Below, in pieces: positions 5,563 to 6,984 of a stretch of 6,984 nt of DNA (positions are counted from its first letter, which is position 1; each line of letters opens with the position of its first letter). The position numbers and the translations under genes were made by a program. The notes beneath the pieces are model-generated. The model saw only the letters and a list, made by a program, of their open reading frames with translations, did not search any database and was not told where the DNA came from. This stretch comes from Bacillota bacterium (lineage in GTDB: Bacteria > Bacillota > Limnochordia > Limnochordales > ZCTH02-B6): assembly GCA_003387805.1 (NCBI GenBank), contig QGSR01000100.1, positions 1 to 6,984 of the forward strand. The letters run 5' to 3'.

Positions 5563-6111
5563 GTGGCGGTTTGGGTTGTCGTCGGGGCGGCGGTCGTGGT
5601 CGCACTGTTCTGGATTGGGCAGTACAATGCGCTGGTCCGCCTGCGCAACTGGATTGAGGAAGCGTGGGCGCAGATCGACGTGCAGCTGAAGCGGCGCTAC
5701 GACCTCATTCCGAACCTGGTCGAGACGGTCAAAGGCTACGCGAAGCACGAGCAGGAGACGCTGCAAAAAGTCATCGAGGCCCGCAACCGCCTGCTGGCCG
5801 GCGGCGGCCGGGCCGAGCAGCTGCAGGCCAATGACGAGCTCAGCGGCGCGCTGAAGAGCTTGTTCGCCCTGCAGGAGGCGTATCCCGACCTGAAAGCCCA
5901 CGAAGGTTTCAGCAAGCTTCAGGAGCAGCTGGAAGGCACGGAGAACAAAATCGCCGCGGCCCGGCAGCTGTACAACCGCACCGTGATGCAGTACAACACC
6001 AAGATTCAGTCGTTCCCCAGCAACATCGTGGCCGGGGTCCACGGTTTCACCCGGGCGGAAATGCTCGAGGCGGCCGCGGCGGAGAGGGAAGCCGTGCGGG
6101 TGGAGTTTTAG
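5563..6111 (+). CDS. lemA: LemA family membrane-anchored protein
   Basis: The 182-residue protein has the full LemA pattern. A single hydrophobic anchor at 2-19 is followed by YNALVRLRNWIEEAWAQ (21-37), then DVQLKRRYDLIPNLVETVKG (39-58), a coiled-coil helical bundle, YPDLKAHEGFSKLQEQL (107-123), ENKIAAARQLYNRTVMQYN (127-145), FPSNIVAGVHGF (151-162) and the usual VEF-type end. Length is normal for the family. The function is not settled: LemA proteins form helical bundles attached to the membrane and are often encoded next to the protease HtpX, as here. The start GTG 5563 is supported by GGAGGG. Only six bases separate its stop from the htpX start, so the two are surely one transcript. Partnership with HtpX in envelope quality control is inferred from this arrangement. 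Confidence 0.95.
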   Translation: MAVWVVVGAAVVVALFWIGQYNALVRLRNWIEEAWAQIDVQLKRRYDLIPNLVETVKGYAKHEQETLQKVIEARNRLLAGGGRAEQLQANDELSGALKSLFALQEAYPDLKAHEGFSKLQEQLEGTENKIAAARQLYNRTVMQYNTKIQSFPSNIVAGVHGFTRAEMLEAAAAEREAVRVEF

Positions 6112-6117
6112 CGGACC

Positions 6118-6984
6118 ATGCTGCTGCATGCGCAGATCGAAGCGAACAAACGGCGGACCTGGGTCCTGGTGGCCGGATTTCTGCTGTTTTTCGCCGCCGT
6201 GGGCGCGGCCTTCGGCGTCGTCGCCGCCGACGACTGGCTGGCGGGCCTCGTCATTGCAGCCGTTTTGGCCGCAGCGTACGTGCTGATTATGACCCGGGCG
6301 GGCACGCAGGTCGTCATGGCCATGAACCGGGCCCGGGAGGTCAAGTCCGAGGACGAAAACCCTTTTCTCTGGAACACGGTCGAATGGCTGTCCATCGCGG
6401 CGCGGGTGCCCATGCCGAAAGTGTACATTATCGACGATCCCAGCCCCAACGCTTTCGCCGCGGGCATGACGCCCGAAACCGCGGCCGTGGCCGTCACCAC
6501 GGGGCTGCTGGAACGGCTCGACCGCCAGGAAATCGAGGGCGTCATCGCGCACGAGGTCGCGCACATCCAAAACTACGACGTCAGGCTGGCCACCACGGCC
6601 ATCGCGCTGGTGGCCGTCATCGGCATCCTGAGCGACATGGCCCGGCGCATGCTCTGGTACTCCGGCGGGCGGCGCGGCAGCCGCAGCAGCGGCCGCGGCG
6701 GCCAAGGCCATGCGGTCGTGCAAGTCGCCGCACTGCTTTTGATCCTGCTGGCCCCGCTGGTGGCCACGCTGGTGCAGCTGGCCATCTCCCGCAACCGGGA
6801 GTACTTGGCCGACGCGAGCGGCGCCGAGCTGTGCCGCAACCCCGGCGCCCTGGCCTCGGCCCTGCGGAAAATCGCCGGAGCGCCCGCGCCCGTGGCGTCC
6901 GCCTCGCCCACGTGCGCGGCGCTCTACATCTCCAACCCCACAAAGAAGCGGCCGGCGGTGGACTGGTTTTCCACCCCCCCGCCG
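6118..6984 (+). CDS. htpX: HtpX-type membrane zinc metalloprotease (M48B), cut by the window end
   Basis: The frame is open from ATG 6118 to the last base (289 codons, no stop), so the gene continues beyond the window, probably by a few dozen codons judging from the family's usual length. Motifs are HEVAH (145-149, zinc ligands and catalytic Glu), the upstream DDPSPNAFAAG (106-116), and RNREYLADASGAEL (225-238), whose Glu228 is the third zinc ligand. Membrane segments lie at about 14-36, 41-59, 157-173 and 199-223. HtpX degrades damaged or misassembled membrane proteins on the cytoplasmic face, overlapping with FtsH. A Ser/Gly/Arg-rich loop (182-198) separates the third and fourth segments. 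Near the edge the usual FSTHPP motif reads FSTPPP. No good ribosome binding site precedes ATG 6118; translation is probably coupled to lemA, whose stop is six bases away. Confidence 0.93.
   Translation, partial: MLLHAQIEANKRRTWVLVAGFLLFFAAVGAAFGVVAADDWLAGLVIAAVLAAAYVLIMTRAGTQVVMAMNRAREVKSEDENPFLWNTVEWLSIAARVPMPKVYIIDDPSPNAFAAGMTPETAAVAVTTGLLERLDRQEIEGVIAHEVAHIQNYDVRLATTAIALVAVIGILSDMARRMLWYSGGRRGSRSSGRGGQGHAVVQVAALLLILLAPLVATLVQLAISRNREYLADASGAELCRNPGALASALRKIAGAPAPVASASPTCAALYISNPTKKRPAVDWFSTPPP

Noticed and set aside
3909..5648. Very long reverse-strand open frame opposite hepT, the hydrolase and lemA
   Set aside because: GC-rich DNA leaves long antisense frames open. The product shows no domain, and all three + strand genes have clear catalytic or family motifs.
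5545..6723. Reverse-strand frame opposite lemA and htpX
   Set aside because: His/Gly/Asp-rich translation with no recognisable fold; lemA and htpX on the other strand are unambiguous.

Overview
This is a high-GC window (hand counts reach about 70-75% G+C in gene bodies) with seven complete or partial gene units plus a membrane protease, all on the + strand. Strong GGAGG-type ribosome binding sites, frequent GTG starts, and a LemA-HtpX pair beside a DrrAB-like exporter suggest a high-GC member of the Bacillota (of the Symbiobacterium, Thermaerobacter or Limnochorda kind). That placement is inference from style only; no rRNA or other phylogenetic marker is present.

Layout. (1) At 1-725 lies the 3' part of an ArsR-type winged-helix regulator that runs off the left edge. 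(2) At 726-915 lies a leader made of a 59-base tandem repeat, three full copies plus a fragment, whose units carry start-codon-like triplets; two of these (859 and 916) are preceded by good ribosome binding sites. (3) At 916-2651 lies an ABC-2 exporter: a DrrA-type ATPase and its permease joined by an ATGA overlap, probably governed by the regulator upstream. (4) At 2800-3525 lies a predicted exported protein joining a MliC-type lysozyme-inhibitor domain to a COG3650-type domain. (5) At 3563-4472 lies a MntA/HepT (MNT-HEPN, type VII) toxin-antitoxin pair with complete signature motifs, an unusually long gene overlap, and lower G+C in the toxin gene. (6) At 4497-5501 lies a lysophospholipase/monoacylglycerol-lipase-like alpha/beta hydrolase. 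(7) At 5563 to the right edge lie lemA and htpX, a membrane-associated pair; htpX is cut by the window end.

How they fit together. Regulator plus exporter form one plausible unit (sensing and efflux). MntA/HepT is a self-contained pair. LemA-HtpX is a recurrent envelope quality-control neighbourhood. The MliC-like protein and the hydrolase are single genes whose links to neighbours cannot be shown from sequence. No gene-free stretch exceeds 300 bases, and I see no RNA gene, insertion sequence, CRISPR array or convincing rho-independent terminator. The least ordinary signals are the 59-base repeated initiation region before the exporter, the mntA/hepT overlap, and the MliC-COG3650 fusion.
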